Assembly: GCA_023391695.1 (NCBI GenBank)
Contig: JAEWAK010000027.1
Coordinates: forward strand, 310,001 to 374,000
Direction of reading: 5' to 3'
Source: Bacillota bacterium
GTDB taxonomy: Bacteria > Bacillota > Clostridia > Lachnospirales > Lachnospiraceae
Length of the DNA stretch: 64,000 nt
In this document: positions 18,522 to 26,740 of the stretch, one piece after another
Position numbering within the stretch: position 1 is the first letter of the stretch
How the letters are laid out: each line of letters opens with the position of its first letter
The notes under the pieces: model-generated
What the model saw: the letters and a program-made list of their open reading frames with translations, nothing else
Databases searched by the model: none
Told to the model about the DNA's origin: nothing
Program-made: the position numbers and the translations under genes

Positions 18522-18667
18522 ATTTTAACCTATCAAGGAAGTTTCCCTCCTCCGCAGGCGGAAATTAAATTTAACTTTTCAACAGAGGTCAGGGCCTCCG
18601 CCAAAACAGCAGCAAAGCTGCATAACAGGTTAAAGCCGCAGTAAAGCGGAATGGGATCCTCTTTGAC
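18522..18667 (-). repeat. Dispersed intergenic repeat in the uxaB leader (inverted copy)
   Basis: Read on the minus strand it starts GTCAAAGAGGATCC and ends CTTCCTTGATAGGTTAAAAT, the B-type end. It lies between the uxaB promoter and its start codon, so it is transcribed as 5' leader. Confidence 0.65.
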
Positions 18668-18672
18668 TTTTA

Positions 18673-18686
18673 TGTAAGCGTTTACA
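18673..18686. promoter_or_regulatory. Uronate regulator operator at the uxaB start site
   Basis: TGTAAGCGTTTACA is a LacI-type palindrome directly downstream of the uxaB -10 box. It differs from 18863-18876 at two positions. Confidence 0.7.
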
Positions 18687-18689
18687 TTA

Positions 18690-18718
18690 ATTTTACTAAT
18701 TATTTGTTTGCGTGTCAA
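18690..18718 (-). promoter_or_regulatory. uxaB-uxaA promoter
   Basis: On the minus strand TTGACA (18713-18718), 17 bases and TAAAAT (18690-18695). Confidence 0.7.
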
Positions 18719-18801
18719 TTATTTTTTCTATATTTTGTTTCCGGAACGGCAAACATTTTCATTTTATTCTGTTTATATAATACTGATTATTAAATCCGGT
18801 A

Positions 18802-18830
18802 TTGTCATGGCTGTAAAATTATAGTATAAT
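18802..18830 (+). promoter_or_regulatory. Promoter of the uronate LacI gene and probably uxaC
   Basis: TTGTCA (18802-18807), 17 bases and TATAAT (18825-18830). The operator at 18863-18876 lies downstream of the expected start site, a roadblock arrangement suited to autoregulation. Confidence 0.7.
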
Positions 18831-18862
18831 ATAGAAAGTAAATTCAGGCGTCTTACGACACA

Positions 18863-18876
18863 TGTAAGCACTTACA
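18863..18876. promoter_or_regulatory. Uronate regulator operator before its own gene
   Basis: TGTAAGCACTTACA is a perfect palindrome around CA, identical to the core at 15211-15224. Confidence 0.7.
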
Positions 18877-18892
18877 ACATTGGAGGTGATTT

Positions 18893-19894
18893 ATGAATAT
18901 TTATGATGTTTCTGAAAGAGCCGGGGTATCCATAGCAACCGTATCACGTGTCATTAACGGTAACCCAAACGTAAGTGTGAAAACCAAGCAGAAGGTACTT
19001 GCCGTTATGGAAGAAATCGGTTATACCCCCAATGTCTTTGCCAGGGGGTTAGGTTTAAATTCCATGAAGACCATCGGAATCATGTGTGCGGATTCATCCG
19101 ATCCTTTTTTGGCGAATGCCGTTTATTTCCTTGAACGGGAACTGCGCAGAAACGGTTATGATTCGTTTCTTTGCTGCACGGGTTATGAATTAAAAAATAA
19201 GCAAAGTTATTTAAGCCTGCTGCTTTCCAAACGGGTAGATGCCATAATCCTGGTAGGTTCCGGTTTTCTTGAATTCAACCAGTCGGATAACTCTTATATC
19301 ATGAAAGCTTCCGGTGAAGTTCCCATCATGTTAATGAACGGATATCTAAATAAACCGAACATTTACTGTACCATGTGCGATGATTACCAGGCTATTTTTG
19401 ATGCTGCCACCCTCCTGCTCAAAAAGGGATTACAGGATATCCTGTATCTTTATACCGCCAAATCTTACAGCGGTATACAAAAGCTCAACGGTTACAGGGC
19501 TGCCGTGACGGAAGTGTTTCAGACGGTAAAGGAAGAATTAATTCAGTGTTGTCCCGGTACCATTACCGGAGCCAGGGATTTACTGTTTAGGCTGTCGGAA
19601 AACGGCTTGAAATTCGACGCCGTCATTGCGGCAGAAGATATCCTTGGAGTCGGTGCTATTAAGTATGCCAAGGCGAAGGGTATTGCCATTCCTGAGAATT
19701 TAAGCATAATAGGCTATAATAATTCTCTGTTGGCCAATTGCTGTGAACCGGAGCTTACCTCCGTGGATAACCATGTTGAGACCTTGAGCATTACAACGGT
19801 CGGTACCCTGATGCGTGTTCTTGACGGCCAGAAGGCACCAAACAAAACTACGATCTCCGGTGATTTAATTATCCGGAACACAACGGATTTTTGA
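18893..19894 (+). CDS. LacI-family regulator of galacturonate catabolism
   Basis: The 333-residue regulator has an N-terminal helix-turn-helix (YDVSERAGVSIATVSRVING, about 3-22) and an effector domain of the LacI type (IIGYNNSLLANCCEPELTSV near the C-terminus). It is equivalent by position to UxuR/KdgR-type regulators of Firmicutes. GGAGG lies before the ATG. It is divergent from uxaB-uxaA and followed by uxaC. Three near-identical palindromes (15211, 18673, 18863) are its likely operators, so I infer it represses both uxa units and itself until a uronate intermediate is present. The effector is not visible from sequence. Confidence 0.93.
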   Translation: MNIYDVSERAGVSIATVSRVINGNPNVSVKTKQKVLAVMEEIGYTPNVFARGLGLNSMKTIGIMCADSSDPFLANAVYFLERELRRNGYDSFLCCTGYELKNKQSYLSLLLSKRVDAIILVGSGFLEFNQSDNSYIMKASGEVPIMLMNGYLNKPNIYCTMCDDYQAIFDAATLLLKKGLQDILYLYTAKSYSGIQKLNGYRAAVTEVFQTVKEELIQCCPGTITGARDLLFRLSENGLKFDAVIAAEDILGVGAIKYAKAKGIAIPENLSIIGYNNSLLANCCEPELTSVDNHVETLSITTVGTLMRVLDGQKAPNKTTISGDLIIRNTTDF

Positions 19895-19948
19895 TTTTCA
19901 TGCGCTGTTGCGGCTGCCTGATGGCAGCCATGTTATGAAGTGTGAAGA

Positions 19949-19959
19949 GAAACGTTTTC
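19949..19959. promoter_or_regulatory. LacI-type half-palindrome between the regulator and uxaC
   Basis: GAAACGTTTTC has a central ACGT and lies in the 221-bp gap before uxaC. It could be a CcpA/LacI-type site. The same gap has an ATGCCG/CGGCAT hairpin near 19975-19994 and a GTTGAAAG/CTTTCAAC pair (20006-20058). Confidence 0.4.
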
Positions 19960-20076
19960 ACAAAGTGAATTTGTGATGCCGCAAAACCGGCATCATAACC
20001 GGAAGGTTGAAAGAAAAATATAATAAAGGAAAGGAATGCCACATTCAAATCTTTCAACTATTTTTATTTGTGGCAG

Positions 20077-20098
20077 TACCGCAGACCTGTCTGCGGTA
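20077..20098. promoter_or_regulatory. Perfect palindrome just before the uxaC start
   Basis: TACCGCAGAC and GTCTGCGGTA (10 bp, CT spacer) end 17 bases before the uxaC ATG. It could be an mRNA hairpin or a protein site. The uxaC ribosome site (GGGTG) directly follows. Confidence 0.5.
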
Positions 20099-20115
20099 TG
20101 CAATGGGTGTAAAAA

Positions 20116-21516
20116 ATGAAAGAATTTTTGGATAAGGATTTTTTACTGACAACGGAGACAGCTAAAGTGCTGTATCACGATTATGCGGCAGATATGCCGG
20201 TCATTGACTATCACTGTCATATTAATCCCAGGGAAATTGCAGAAAATATAAGTTTTGATAACATAACCCAGATATGGCTTGGCGGTGATCACTATAAGTG
20301 GAGATTAATGCGTGCCAATGGTGTTGAAGAAAAATACATTACCGGTGACGCCTCTGACCGTGAGAAATTTGAGAAGTGGGCCGAAACCTTGCCGAAGGCA
20401 ATCGGCAACCCTCTTTACCATTGGAGTCATCTGGAATTACAGCGCTATTTCGGTTATTATGGCGTGTTAAATCCGGATACGGCCGAAGAAGTGTGGAATC
20501 TGTGCAATGCCAGGCTTCACGATCCTTCCATGAAGGTGCAAAATATTATTAAACAGTCCAACGTGGAAATCATCTGCACCACCGATGATCCCGTGGATTC
20601 CCTGAATTGGCATAAATTAATTAAAGAGGACAAAGCTTTTGATATTACGGTTCTTCCGGCTTTTCGCCCGGATAAGGCAATGAATATCGAAAAACCTGAG
20701 TTCTGCGATTACATAGCAAAATTATCGGAAGTCAGCCAGGTTTCCATAACCGGTTTTGCCTCTCTTTGCGAAGCCCTTGCAAACCGTATTCAGTATTTTG
20801 ACTCCGTTGGCTGCAGGATATCAGACCACGCTCTGGAATATATTATGTATCAGCCTGCCGGAAAGGATGAAATCGAAGCTATCTTTAAAAAAAGATTGGA
20901 AGGCATTATTCCGGATGAATCAGAACAGCAAAAATTCCGGACTGCTTTTATGCTTTTTGTAGGTAAACAATACAACAAATACAACTGGACCATGCAGTTA
21001 CATTACGGCACGAAACGTAACAACAATTCCCTCCAATATGAAAAAATAGGCCCCGATACGGGATATGACTGTATCAACAGTTACGCTTCTTCGGCGCAGA
21101 TGTCGGAATTTTTAAACGCCCTGAATCAGACGGATGATTTACCGAAAACCATTATATATTCTTTAAATCCCAATGATAATACCGTAATCAACACGGTTAT
21201 AGGCTGCTTCCAGGATTCCAAAGCCATTGGTAAATTACAACACGGTTCAGCCTGGTGGTTTAATGACCATAAAATGGGCATGGCCGAACAGATGACTTCC
21301 CTTGCAAGTGTAGGGTTACTCGCTAATTTCATAGGCATGCTGACCGATTCCAGGAGTTTTATATCCTATACAAGACATGAATATTTCCGAAGAATCCTGT
21401 GTGATTTGATCGGAAAATGGGTAGAAAACGGGGAATATCCCGGTGATAAGAAAGTCTTGGGACAGATGGTAAAAGATATCTCCTACAATAATTCAAAAAG
21501 ATACTTCGGCTTTTAG
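20116..21516 (+). CDS. uxaC: Glucuronate/galacturonate isomerase UxaC
   Basis: UxaC converts D-galacturonate to D-tagaturonate (and D-glucuronate to D-fructuronate), the first step of the pathway completed by uxaB and uxaA. The 466-residue length fits the family. Visible motifs are PVIDYHCHINP (about 29-39, metal histidines), WLGGDHYKWRLMRANGV (about 54-70), CTTDDPVDSL (about 154), QLHYGTKRNNN and the C-terminal TDSRSFISYTRHEYFRRILC. It is cytosolic. The Shine-Dalgarno (GGGTG) is weak compared with its neighbours and lies next to a perfect hairpin. It is probably co-transcribed with the upstream LacI gene and ends before a strong terminator. Confidence 0.97.
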   Translation: MKEFLDKDFLLTTETAKVLYHDYAADMPVIDYHCHINPREIAENISFDNITQIWLGGDHYKWRLMRANGVEEKYITGDASDREKFEKWAETLPKAIGNPLYHWSHLELQRYFGYYGVLNPDTAEEVWNLCNARLHDPSMKVQNIIKQSNVEIICTTDDPVDSLNWHKLIKEDKAFDITVLPAFRPDKAMNIEKPEFCDYIAKLSEVSQVSITGFASLCEALANRIQYFDSVGCRISDHALEYIMYQPAGKDEIEAIFKKRLEGIIPDESEQQKFRTAFMLFVGKQYNKYNWTMQLHYGTKRNNNSLQYEKIGPDTGYDCINSYASSAQMSEFLNALNQTDDLPKTIIYSLNPNDNTVINTVIGCFQDSKAIGKLQHGSAWWFNDHKMGMAEQMTSLASVGLLANFIGMLTDSRSFISYTRHEYFRRILCDLIGKWVENGEYPGDKKVLGQMVKDISYNNSKRYFGF

Positions 21517-21528
21517 CCGATCCGCAGA

Positions 21529-21582
21529 GCTGCATAATCGGTTATGGGCATAAAAAAACGAAATGGGAATATCCGCTTTGAC
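21529..21582 (-). repeat. Partial dispersed repeat (5' half, inverted) after uxaC
   Basis: Read on the minus strand it begins GTCAAAGCGGATATTC and reaches CATAACCGATTATGCAGC, then stops. It is about 50 bp long. Confidence 0.6.
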
Positions 21583-21602
21583 TATGCTTTCAATTGTATA
21601 AA

Positions 21603-21636
21603 ACAAGGGACTGTTCCGTGCAGTCCCTTGTTTTTT
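21603..21636 (+). terminator. Rho-independent terminator of the regulator-uxaC transcript
   Basis: ACAAGGGACTG and CAGTCCCTTGT form an 11-bp stem with a 7-base loop, followed by six Ts. Confidence 0.9.
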
Positions 21637-21710
21637 CATTAAGGACACTTGCTAAGTGTGTGTCCGTTTATTAAGCATATTATCTTCTGCCGGCGGCCGG
21701 GCAAATAAAA

Positions 21711-21899
21711 TTAATCCAAATCAATTGCACTTGTCGGGCAGCTGTCACGTGCATTCTCAGCATCCGCCAGCTTTTCCTCCGGTATATCTTCTTCAATAGC
21801 ATGTGCATATCCGTCATCACCCATGCTATAAACATCAGGACAAACATTAGTACACAATTCACATGATATGCAAAGATCCGGATCTACTTTTGATTTCAT
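21711..21899 (-). CDS. Single-cluster [4Fe-4S] ferredoxin
   Basis: This 62-residue electron carrier has the cluster motif CISCELCTNVCP (about 10-21, three cysteines) and a distal CPTSAIDLD. That makes four ligands and one cluster, as in small clostridial ferredoxins. I place the start at 21899 (MKSKVDPDLC), because GGAGG precedes it and the longer frame adds 15 unrelated residues. The protein is acidic, as expected for a ferredoxin. It is monocistronic between convergent uxaC and divergent pyrB, so its partner enzyme is not evident. Confidence 0.93.
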   Translation of the reverse strand: MKSKVDPDLCISCELCTNVCPDVYSMGDDGYAHAIEEDIPEEKLADAENARDSCPTSAIDLD

Positions 21900-22183
21900 G
21901 CTTATTTCCTCCTTAACATAAGACGTCCGGTTATGGAACATCATTATTTATTATTATCACACCTATTATAAGTAAATATTGGATAAACTATACACCTGTA
22001 TGAAATATTCCATTCTTTATCCGCTTTCACGAATGAACCGGAATTTCCGGTCCTTACTTTCAGACAGACACATAATTGATCGTGAACCGAAAAATAAGTT
22101 CCGTATTGGAAGTTTTCCATAATTTATTATAAATTTTAATAAATACTTATTATTTAAATTAATTACTGAAGCAAAAATTTTTA

Positions 22184-22212
22184 TTGTAATACCCATATTA
22201 CTATAGTATAAT
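22184..22212 (+). promoter_or_regulatory. pyrBI promoter
   Basis: TTGTAA (22184-22189), 17 bases and TATAAT (22207-22212). The expected leader is only about 30 bases, too short for a PyrR-type or reiterative attenuator. Confidence 0.7.
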
Positions 22213-22251
22213 ATGCAGTTGAATAAATAAACCTAATTTACGGAGGTGCTT

Positions 22252-23172
22252 ATGAAACATCTGATCAGTCCCCTTGACTTATCTGTTTCCGAATTAAAGG
22301 ATATTCTGGATTTGGCGGGAGAAATCATCAAAGATCCAGGGAAGTACGCTAATATATGCCAGGGCAAAAAATTAGCAACTCTCTTCTATGAACCAAGTAC
22401 AAGAACCAGATTAAGTTTTGAAGCTGCCATGTTAAATCTTGGCGGCAGTGTTTTAGGTTTTTCTTCTGCAGATTCCAGTTCTGCTGCAAAAGGCGAAAGT
22501 GTCGCCGATACGATTCGAGTTATTTCCAGTTATGCTGATATCTGTGCTATGCGCCATCCCAAAGAAGGTGCTCCCTTAGTTGCTTCTATTTATTCTTCCA
22601 TTCCAGTAATCAATGCCGGTGACGGCGGTCACAACCATCCCACACAGACTCTTACCGATTTATTAACAATCCAGACTTTAAAAGGCCGGTTAAATAACCT
22701 GACCGTTGGTTTCTGCGGGGATTTAAAGTTCGGCAGAACGGTCCATTCCTTAATTAATGCCTTAGTCCGCTACGATAATATTAACTTTGTATTAATTTCG
22801 CCGGATGAACTTAAAATCCCGGCTTACTTAAGGGAAGAAGTACTGGATGCAGGCCGCGTTCCTTATCAGGAAGCAAAGGTTCTGGAAGAAGTTATGCCGC
22901 AGCTGGATCTGCTTTACATGACCAGGGTACAGAAGGAACGTTTTTTTAATGAAGAAGATTATATCCGTTTAAAAGACTCCTTCATATTGGATGCCAAGAA
23001 AATGGAATACGCCAAAAAAGATATGCTTGTGCTCCATCCCCTTCCCCGTGTAAATGAAATCTCCACTGAGGTAGATAACGATCCAAGGGCAGTATATTTT
23101 AAACAAGCCGAATTCGGTGTTTATGTAAGGATGGCACTGATCATGAAACTATTGGAGGTGGAACCATGTTAA
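22252..23172 (+). CDS. pyrB: Aspartate carbamoyltransferase catalytic subunit PyrB
   Basis: PyrB joins carbamoyl phosphate and aspartate, the committed step of pyrimidine synthesis. The protein is about 306 residues from the ATG at 22252. An in-frame GTG at 22246 overlaps the GGAGGTG Shine-Dalgarno and is unlikely to be used. Carbamoyl-phosphate motifs FYEPSTRTRLSFEAAML (about 46-62) and HPTQTLTDLLTI (about 130), the aspartate loop MTRVQKERF and the terminal LHPLPRVNEI are present. pyrI overlaps its 3' end by seven bases, so the enzyme is the enteric-like B-plus-I type with a separate regulatory chain. Confidence 0.97.
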   Translation: MKHLISPLDLSVSELKDILDLAGEIIKDPGKYANICQGKKLATLFYEPSTRTRLSFEAAMLNLGGSVLGFSSADSSSAAKGESVADTIRVISSYADICAMRHPKEGAPLVASIYSSIPVINAGDGGHNHPTQTLTDLLTIQTLKGRLNNLTVGFCGDLKFGRTVHSLINALVRYDNINFVLISPDELKIPAYLREEVLDAGRVPYQEAKVLEEVMPQLDLLYMTRVQKERFFNEEDYIRLKDSFILDAKKMEYAKKDMLVLHPLPRVNEISTEVDNDPRAVYFKQAEFGVYVRMALIMKLLEVEPC

Positions 23173-23591
23173 ATATTGGCGGATTAAATCAGGGAATTGT
23201 AATTGACCATATCGAAGCCGGCGGAGCCATGAAGATATATTCCTATCTCAGCCTGGAAAAACTGGACTGCAGCGTAGCCATCATTAAAAATGCCAGAAGC
23301 AATAAAATGGGTAAAAAAGATATTATCAAAATCGAAGGACATTTAGACATCGATCTGGACATACTGGGAGTTTTAGACCGCAATATTACCATTAATATCA
23401 TTGAAAACGGCCAGATTATTAAAAAACACAATCTGAACCTTCCGGAAAAAGTTACAAACATCATCAAATGTAAAAATCCCAGGTGCATTACTTCCATTGA
23501 AAGGGAGTTACCCCACAGTTTTAAGTTGACCGACAGGGAAAAAGGAGTTTACCGCTGTATTTATTGCGAACAGGCTTTTAAAAGAAATTAA
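23166..23591 (+). CDS. pyrI: Aspartate carbamoyltransferase regulatory subunit PyrI
   Basis: PyrI binds nucleotide effectors and forms the holoenzyme with PyrB. The 141-residue chain has the allosteric N-terminal domain (LNIGGLNQGIVIDHIEAG, then the LGVLDRNITINII strand region). The zinc domain carries four cysteines in CKNPRCIT and CIYCEQ near the C-terminus. GGAGG lies in the pyrB tail and the ATG overlaps the pyrB stop by seven bases, consistent with translational coupling. The presence of PyrI indicates feedback by CTP/ATP. Confidence 0.96.
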   Translation: MLNIGGLNQGIVIDHIEAGGAMKIYSYLSLEKLDCSVAIIKNARSNKMGKKDIIKIEGHLDIDLDILGVLDRNITINIIENGQIIKKHNLNLPEKVTNIIKCKNPRCITSIERELPHSFKLTDREKGVYRCIYCEQAFKRN

Positions 23592-23650
23592 TAAAATATT
23601 TTAGGTACTAATTGAATCAAAAAGTTAAGGAACCTTCCTTGCCAGGTAAA

Positions 23651-23701
23651 AAAATAGAGCTGATTAGATATTTTTATTCCGCATATCTAACCAGTTCTAT
23701 T
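23651..23701. terminator. Hairpin between pyrI and the superoxide dismutase gene
   Basis: AATAGAGCTGATTAGATAT pairs imperfectly with ATATCTAACCAGTTCTATT between two convergent genes, so it is a likely shared terminator. Confidence 0.65.
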
Positions 23702-23720
23702 GTAAGGACAGATATTTCAC

Positions 23721-24305
23721 TTACAAACTGTCTATCCTGTCCCTTACCACACTCCAATCTATGTTTTTCATAAAATTATTTATGTAGGTTACTTTGTCGT
23801 CTGCATATTGGAGAAAATAGGCATGTTCATACATATCCAGCACCAACAGCGGAATTGACATGGCAACATTACCAAAATCATGGAGGTCAAGACTGAGGTT
23901 CCTTAAACGGTCTGAACGTGGATCGTAACTAAGTATGACCCAGCCCCTGCTGGCTTTCGCTGTTGCAACAAAATGAGCCTGCCATTGGTCATAACTCCCA
24001 AAATACCTGGACAGGAATCTGACTTCCGACTCATCCGGTTCATTGTTGGTGGAACCGATATTCTCAAAATAGAATTCATGAAGAATAACGCCGTTTAAGG
24101 CATAGGTCTCTCCTCTTTTAATCCCCCTGAAATAACTGTAAGTCGAATTGGCATCCTGCAGATCCGGATCGTCGGCAAGGAGCCCGTCTATTTCGTTCAT
24201 CTTGTTTATGTATCCTTCGTACAATCTCATATGTGCATCAAATTGCGCCTGGTTAATAACCGTCACATCATTTGAATATTCAAAATTCAGCCTTACGAAT
24301 TCCAT
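23721..24305 (-). CDS. Fe/Mn superoxide dismutase
   Basis: The enzyme converts superoxide to peroxide and oxygen. The protein is 194 residues from the ATG at 24305, chosen because GGAGG lies about 10 bases upstream. The upstream in-frame extension is unrelated. Likely metal ligands are the histidine in FDAHMRLYEG (about 27), the histidine in LHEFYFENIG (about 76), and the Asp and His in LDMYEHAYFLQYADDK (about 158-173). The second helix is shorter and less conserved than in canonical SodA, so it is a divergent clostridial-type member and the metal cannot be assigned. The Shine-Dalgarno is complementary to an upstream sequence (24362-24373). Confidence 0.88.
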   Translation of the reverse strand: MEFVRLNFEYSNDVTVINQAQFDAHMRLYEGYINKMNEIDGLLADDPDLQDANSTYSYFRGIKRGETYALNGVILHEFYFENIGSTNNEPDESEVRFLSRYFGSYDQWQAHFVATAKASRGWVILSYDPRSDRLRNLSLDLHDFGNVAMSIPLLVLDMYEHAYFLQYADDKVTYINNFMKNIDWSVVRDRIDSL

Positions 24306-24307
24306 TA

Positions 24308-24373
24308 AAATAAACCTCCGTCGTATGCAAATATTTATATATATAAGTATACGCAACACTTGGAGGTTTATTA
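24308..24373 (-). promoter_or_regulatory. Inverted repeat able to pair with the SOD Shine-Dalgarno
   Basis: On the minus strand AATAAACCTCC (24362-24372) is the complement of GGAGGTTTATT (24309-24319), which is the ribosome site. A further 7-bp pairing (CGTAT/ATACG region) is possible inside. A TATAAT at 24370-24375 may be the -10 box, in which case only part of the upstream arm would be transcribed and the repeat could instead be a DNA operator. Confidence 0.5.
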
Positions 24374-24595
24374 TAAACTCTAACGCTAATTTTGTTATTT
24401 AAATAAATAATTTAAAGCAGGCGGATATTATCTGTTAATTTGTAACATTTTTTAAGAACTTTTCATTTTTTCGTTTTCTATCATTTTGTGTGTTTTATTT
24501 TTATATCTCACTCAATATTCAGTTTCGTTCGATTAAAAATCATTCTCAACAGGCAGTTTCTATTCTAAAAAAACCCGGCATTGTAATCCCATAAA

Positions 24596-24745
24596 GTCAA
24601 AGCGGTTATTCGAATCCGATTCACTACCTGCTTATAATCGGTTACGCAGCTATGCTGCTGTTTCAGCAAAGCCCCGGCCGCCACTGATAAATTAAGTCTG
24701 ACTCCTGCCTACTGTAAGTAAGAAACTTCCTTGATAAATTAAAAT
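24596..24745 (+). repeat. Dispersed intergenic repeat abutting fhs
   Basis: It starts GTCAAAGCGGTTATTCG and ends CTTCCTTGATAAATTAAAAT, the B-type end. The last bases overlap the fhs stop codon at 24739-24741. The rest of the 24.36-24.74 kb gap shows no gene. Confidence 0.7.
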
Positions 24746-26409
24746 AATCCGGTTATAATGCCGTCACTGTTGACATCAATTCCCTCCGCTGCCGGTTTTT
24801 TCGGCAAACCGGGCATAGTCATCACCGTTCCGGTTATGGCGACCACAAATCCTGCCCCAGCTGATAAATATACTTCCCTGATATGGATATTAAATCCGGA
24901 TGGCCGTCCAAGCTTTGCCGGGTCGTCGGACAGGGAATACTGGTTCTTAGCCATGCATACAGGCAGGTCTTTATAACCTAATTCTTCAATATGGGCAATC
25001 GCCGTTTCTGCCCCGGAATCGTAGGATATGGTTCCGGCACCGTAGATTTCTTTTGCCACGGTTTCGATTTTATCTTTAAGGGAGAGATCCAATTTATATA
25101 AAGGCTTAAAATTACTCTCTTTCGTATCCAGTACCTGCAGGACCTTATTAGCCAGATCAACGCCGCCTTCTCCGCCTTTTGCCCATACTTCGGACAGAGA
25201 AAACTCGCAGCACCTGCTCTCACAAAAAGCTTTAACAAACCTAAGCTCAGCTTCCGTGTCGGAAATAAAACGGTTCAGGGTGACGATAACCGGAACACCG
25301 TATTTCTGGAGGTTTTCAATGTGTTTTTCCAGATTTACGATCCCGCTCTTTAAGGCATTCAGATTTTCGGACGATAAATCATTTTTGTCCACTCCCCCAT
25401 TGTATTTTAAGGCACGGACCGTAGCCACTAAAACTACCGCACTGGGCTTTAATCCGGCACTTACGCATTTGATATCAAAAAACTTTTCAGCACCTAAGTC
25501 AGCGCCGAATCCTGCTTCCGTTACCACGGTATCGGCTAATTTAAGGGCAGTTTTCGTTGCCCTGACACTGTTGCAGCCGTGTGCTATATTGGCAAAAGGC
25601 CCGCCGTGGATGATAGCCGGCGTATTTTCCAAAGTCTGGATAAGATTGGGCCTTATGGCATCCTTTAAAAGTGCCGCCATGGAACCTACCGCATTCAAAT
25701 CCCCCGCGGTTACGGGTTTTCCTTCATAAGTATAGGCAACAATGATTCTGCCAAGCCTGTCTTTTAAGTCCTTCAAATCATCGGCAAGGCAAAAGATAGC
25801 CATAATTTCAGAAGCAACGGTTATAATAAAATGATCCTCCCGCACCACTCCGTCCGCTTTTCGTCCAAGGCCCACCACAATATTGCGGAGAACCCTGTCA
25901 TTCATATCCAAACAGCGCTTCCAGACAATCTGGTTCGGATCGATATTTAAGGAATTACCCTGATGGATATGGTTATCCATCATAGCCGCCAGCAGATTAT
26001 TGGCAGAGGTAATAGCATGAAAATCACCGGTAAAATGAAGGTTCAAATCCTCCATCGGCACCACCTGGGCATAGCCGCCGCCGGCTGCCCCGCCTTTGAT
26101 ACCAAAACAAGGTCCTAAAGAAGGTTCCCTTAAAGCAATAACAGCTTTTTTCTTCAATAATCCCAATGCCTGGCCAAGACCAACCGTAGTTGTGGTTTTC
26201 CCTTCTCCGGCAGGCGTAGGGTTGATTGCCGTTACCAGTATCAGTTTACCATCCGGATTACCTTTCACCTTATCCCATAATTCATCCGAAAATTTCGCTT
26301 TATATTTCCCATAATAATCCAAATCCTCTTCTTTTATATTTAACCTGGCAGCAACTTCCTTAATATGCTGTAATTTTGCTTCCTGAGCAATCTGTATATC
26401 GGTTTTCAT
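24739..26409 (-). CDS. fhs: Formate-tetrahydrofolate ligase
   Basis: Fhs makes 10-formyl-THF from formate, THF and ATP, feeding purine synthesis and, in acetogens, the methyl branch of the Wood-Ljungdahl path. The 556-residue length is standard. Motifs are TPAGEGKTTTTVGLGQAL (P-loop, about 66-83), REPSLGPCFGIKGGAAGGG (about 95-113), DLNLHFTGDFHAITSANNLL (about 121-140) and the C-terminal GLPKKPAAEGIDV. GGAGG precedes the ATG. It is monocistronic here. FolD, the partner that takes the product further, is at 2874-3728. No other acetogenesis gene is in the window, so a biosynthetic role is enough to explain it. Confidence 0.98.
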   Translation of the reverse strand: MKTDIQIAQEAKLQHIKEVAARLNIKEEDLDYYGKYKAKFSDELWDKVKGNPDGKLILVTAINPTPAGEGKTTTTVGLGQALGLLKKKAVIALREPSLGPCFGIKGGAAGGGYAQVVPMEDLNLHFTGDFHAITSANNLLAAMMDNHIHQGNSLNIDPNQIVWKRCLDMNDRVLRNIVVGLGRKADGVVREDHFIITVASEIMAIFCLADDLKDLKDRLGRIIVAYTYEGKPVTAGDLNAVGSMAALLKDAIRPNLIQTLENTPAIIHGGPFANIAHGCNSVRATKTALKLADTVVTEAGFGADLGAEKFFDIKCVSAGLKPSAVVLVATVRALKYNGGVDKNDLSSENLNALKSGIVNLEKHIENLQKYGVPVIVTLNRFISDTEAELRFVKAFCESRCCEFSLSEVWAKGGEGGVDLANKVLQVLDTKESNFKPLYKLDLSLKDKIETVAKEIYGAGTISYDSGAETAIAHIEELGYKDLPVCMAKNQYSLSDDPAKLGRPSGFNIHIREVYLSAGAGFVVAITGTVMTMPGLPKKPAAEGIDVNSDGIITGLF

Positions 26410-26526
26410 AGGTATAAGCCTCCTGAAATATGATTAATCTTTCCAATCCTATTATAGCAAATTATTCATAGAAAGATAGGCATAAATTCATTATAATTTG
26501 AAATTAAACTTATTAATAAATATGTT

Positions 26527-26555
26527 TTGACCTTCTTAAAGGTAAGAGGTATAAT
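26527..26555 (+). promoter_or_regulatory. Promoter of the HAD phosphatase gene
   Basis: TTGACC (26527-26532), 17 bases and TATAAT (26550-26555). The leader of about 200 bases would include the repeat at 26629 and the hairpin at 26694. Confidence 0.7.
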
Positions 26556-26628
26556 AATTTTGAATAGCTAAAGGTGAATTTAGCGGGGTACTGCAGTAAA
26601 TTATGCATTCTGCGTAATTTCGCACGTG

Positions 26629-26692
26629 GTCAAAGCGGATATTCGCAATCCGCTACGCTTAAGAAGCGGGGGACTTACTTGTAGGGTTAAAC
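26629..26692 (+). repeat. Dispersed intergenic repeat, short A-type copy
   Basis: GTCAAAGCGGATATTCGC at the start is joined directly to AAGAAGCGGGGGACTTACTT and GTAGGGTTAAAC. The long middle of the 6341 and 55208 copies is missing. Confidence 0.75.
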
Positions 26693-26693
26693 T

Positions 26694-26740
26694 CGGGTTT
26701 TCTGTGACCGGGCCAAAGCGAGGTCACAGAAAACCCCGAA
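26694..26740 (+). repeat. Hairpin in the HAD phosphatase leader
   Basis: CGGGTTTTCTGTGACC pairs with GGTCACAGAAAACCCCG around a 12-base loop. There is no U-tract, so it is not a plain terminator. Confidence 0.55.
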
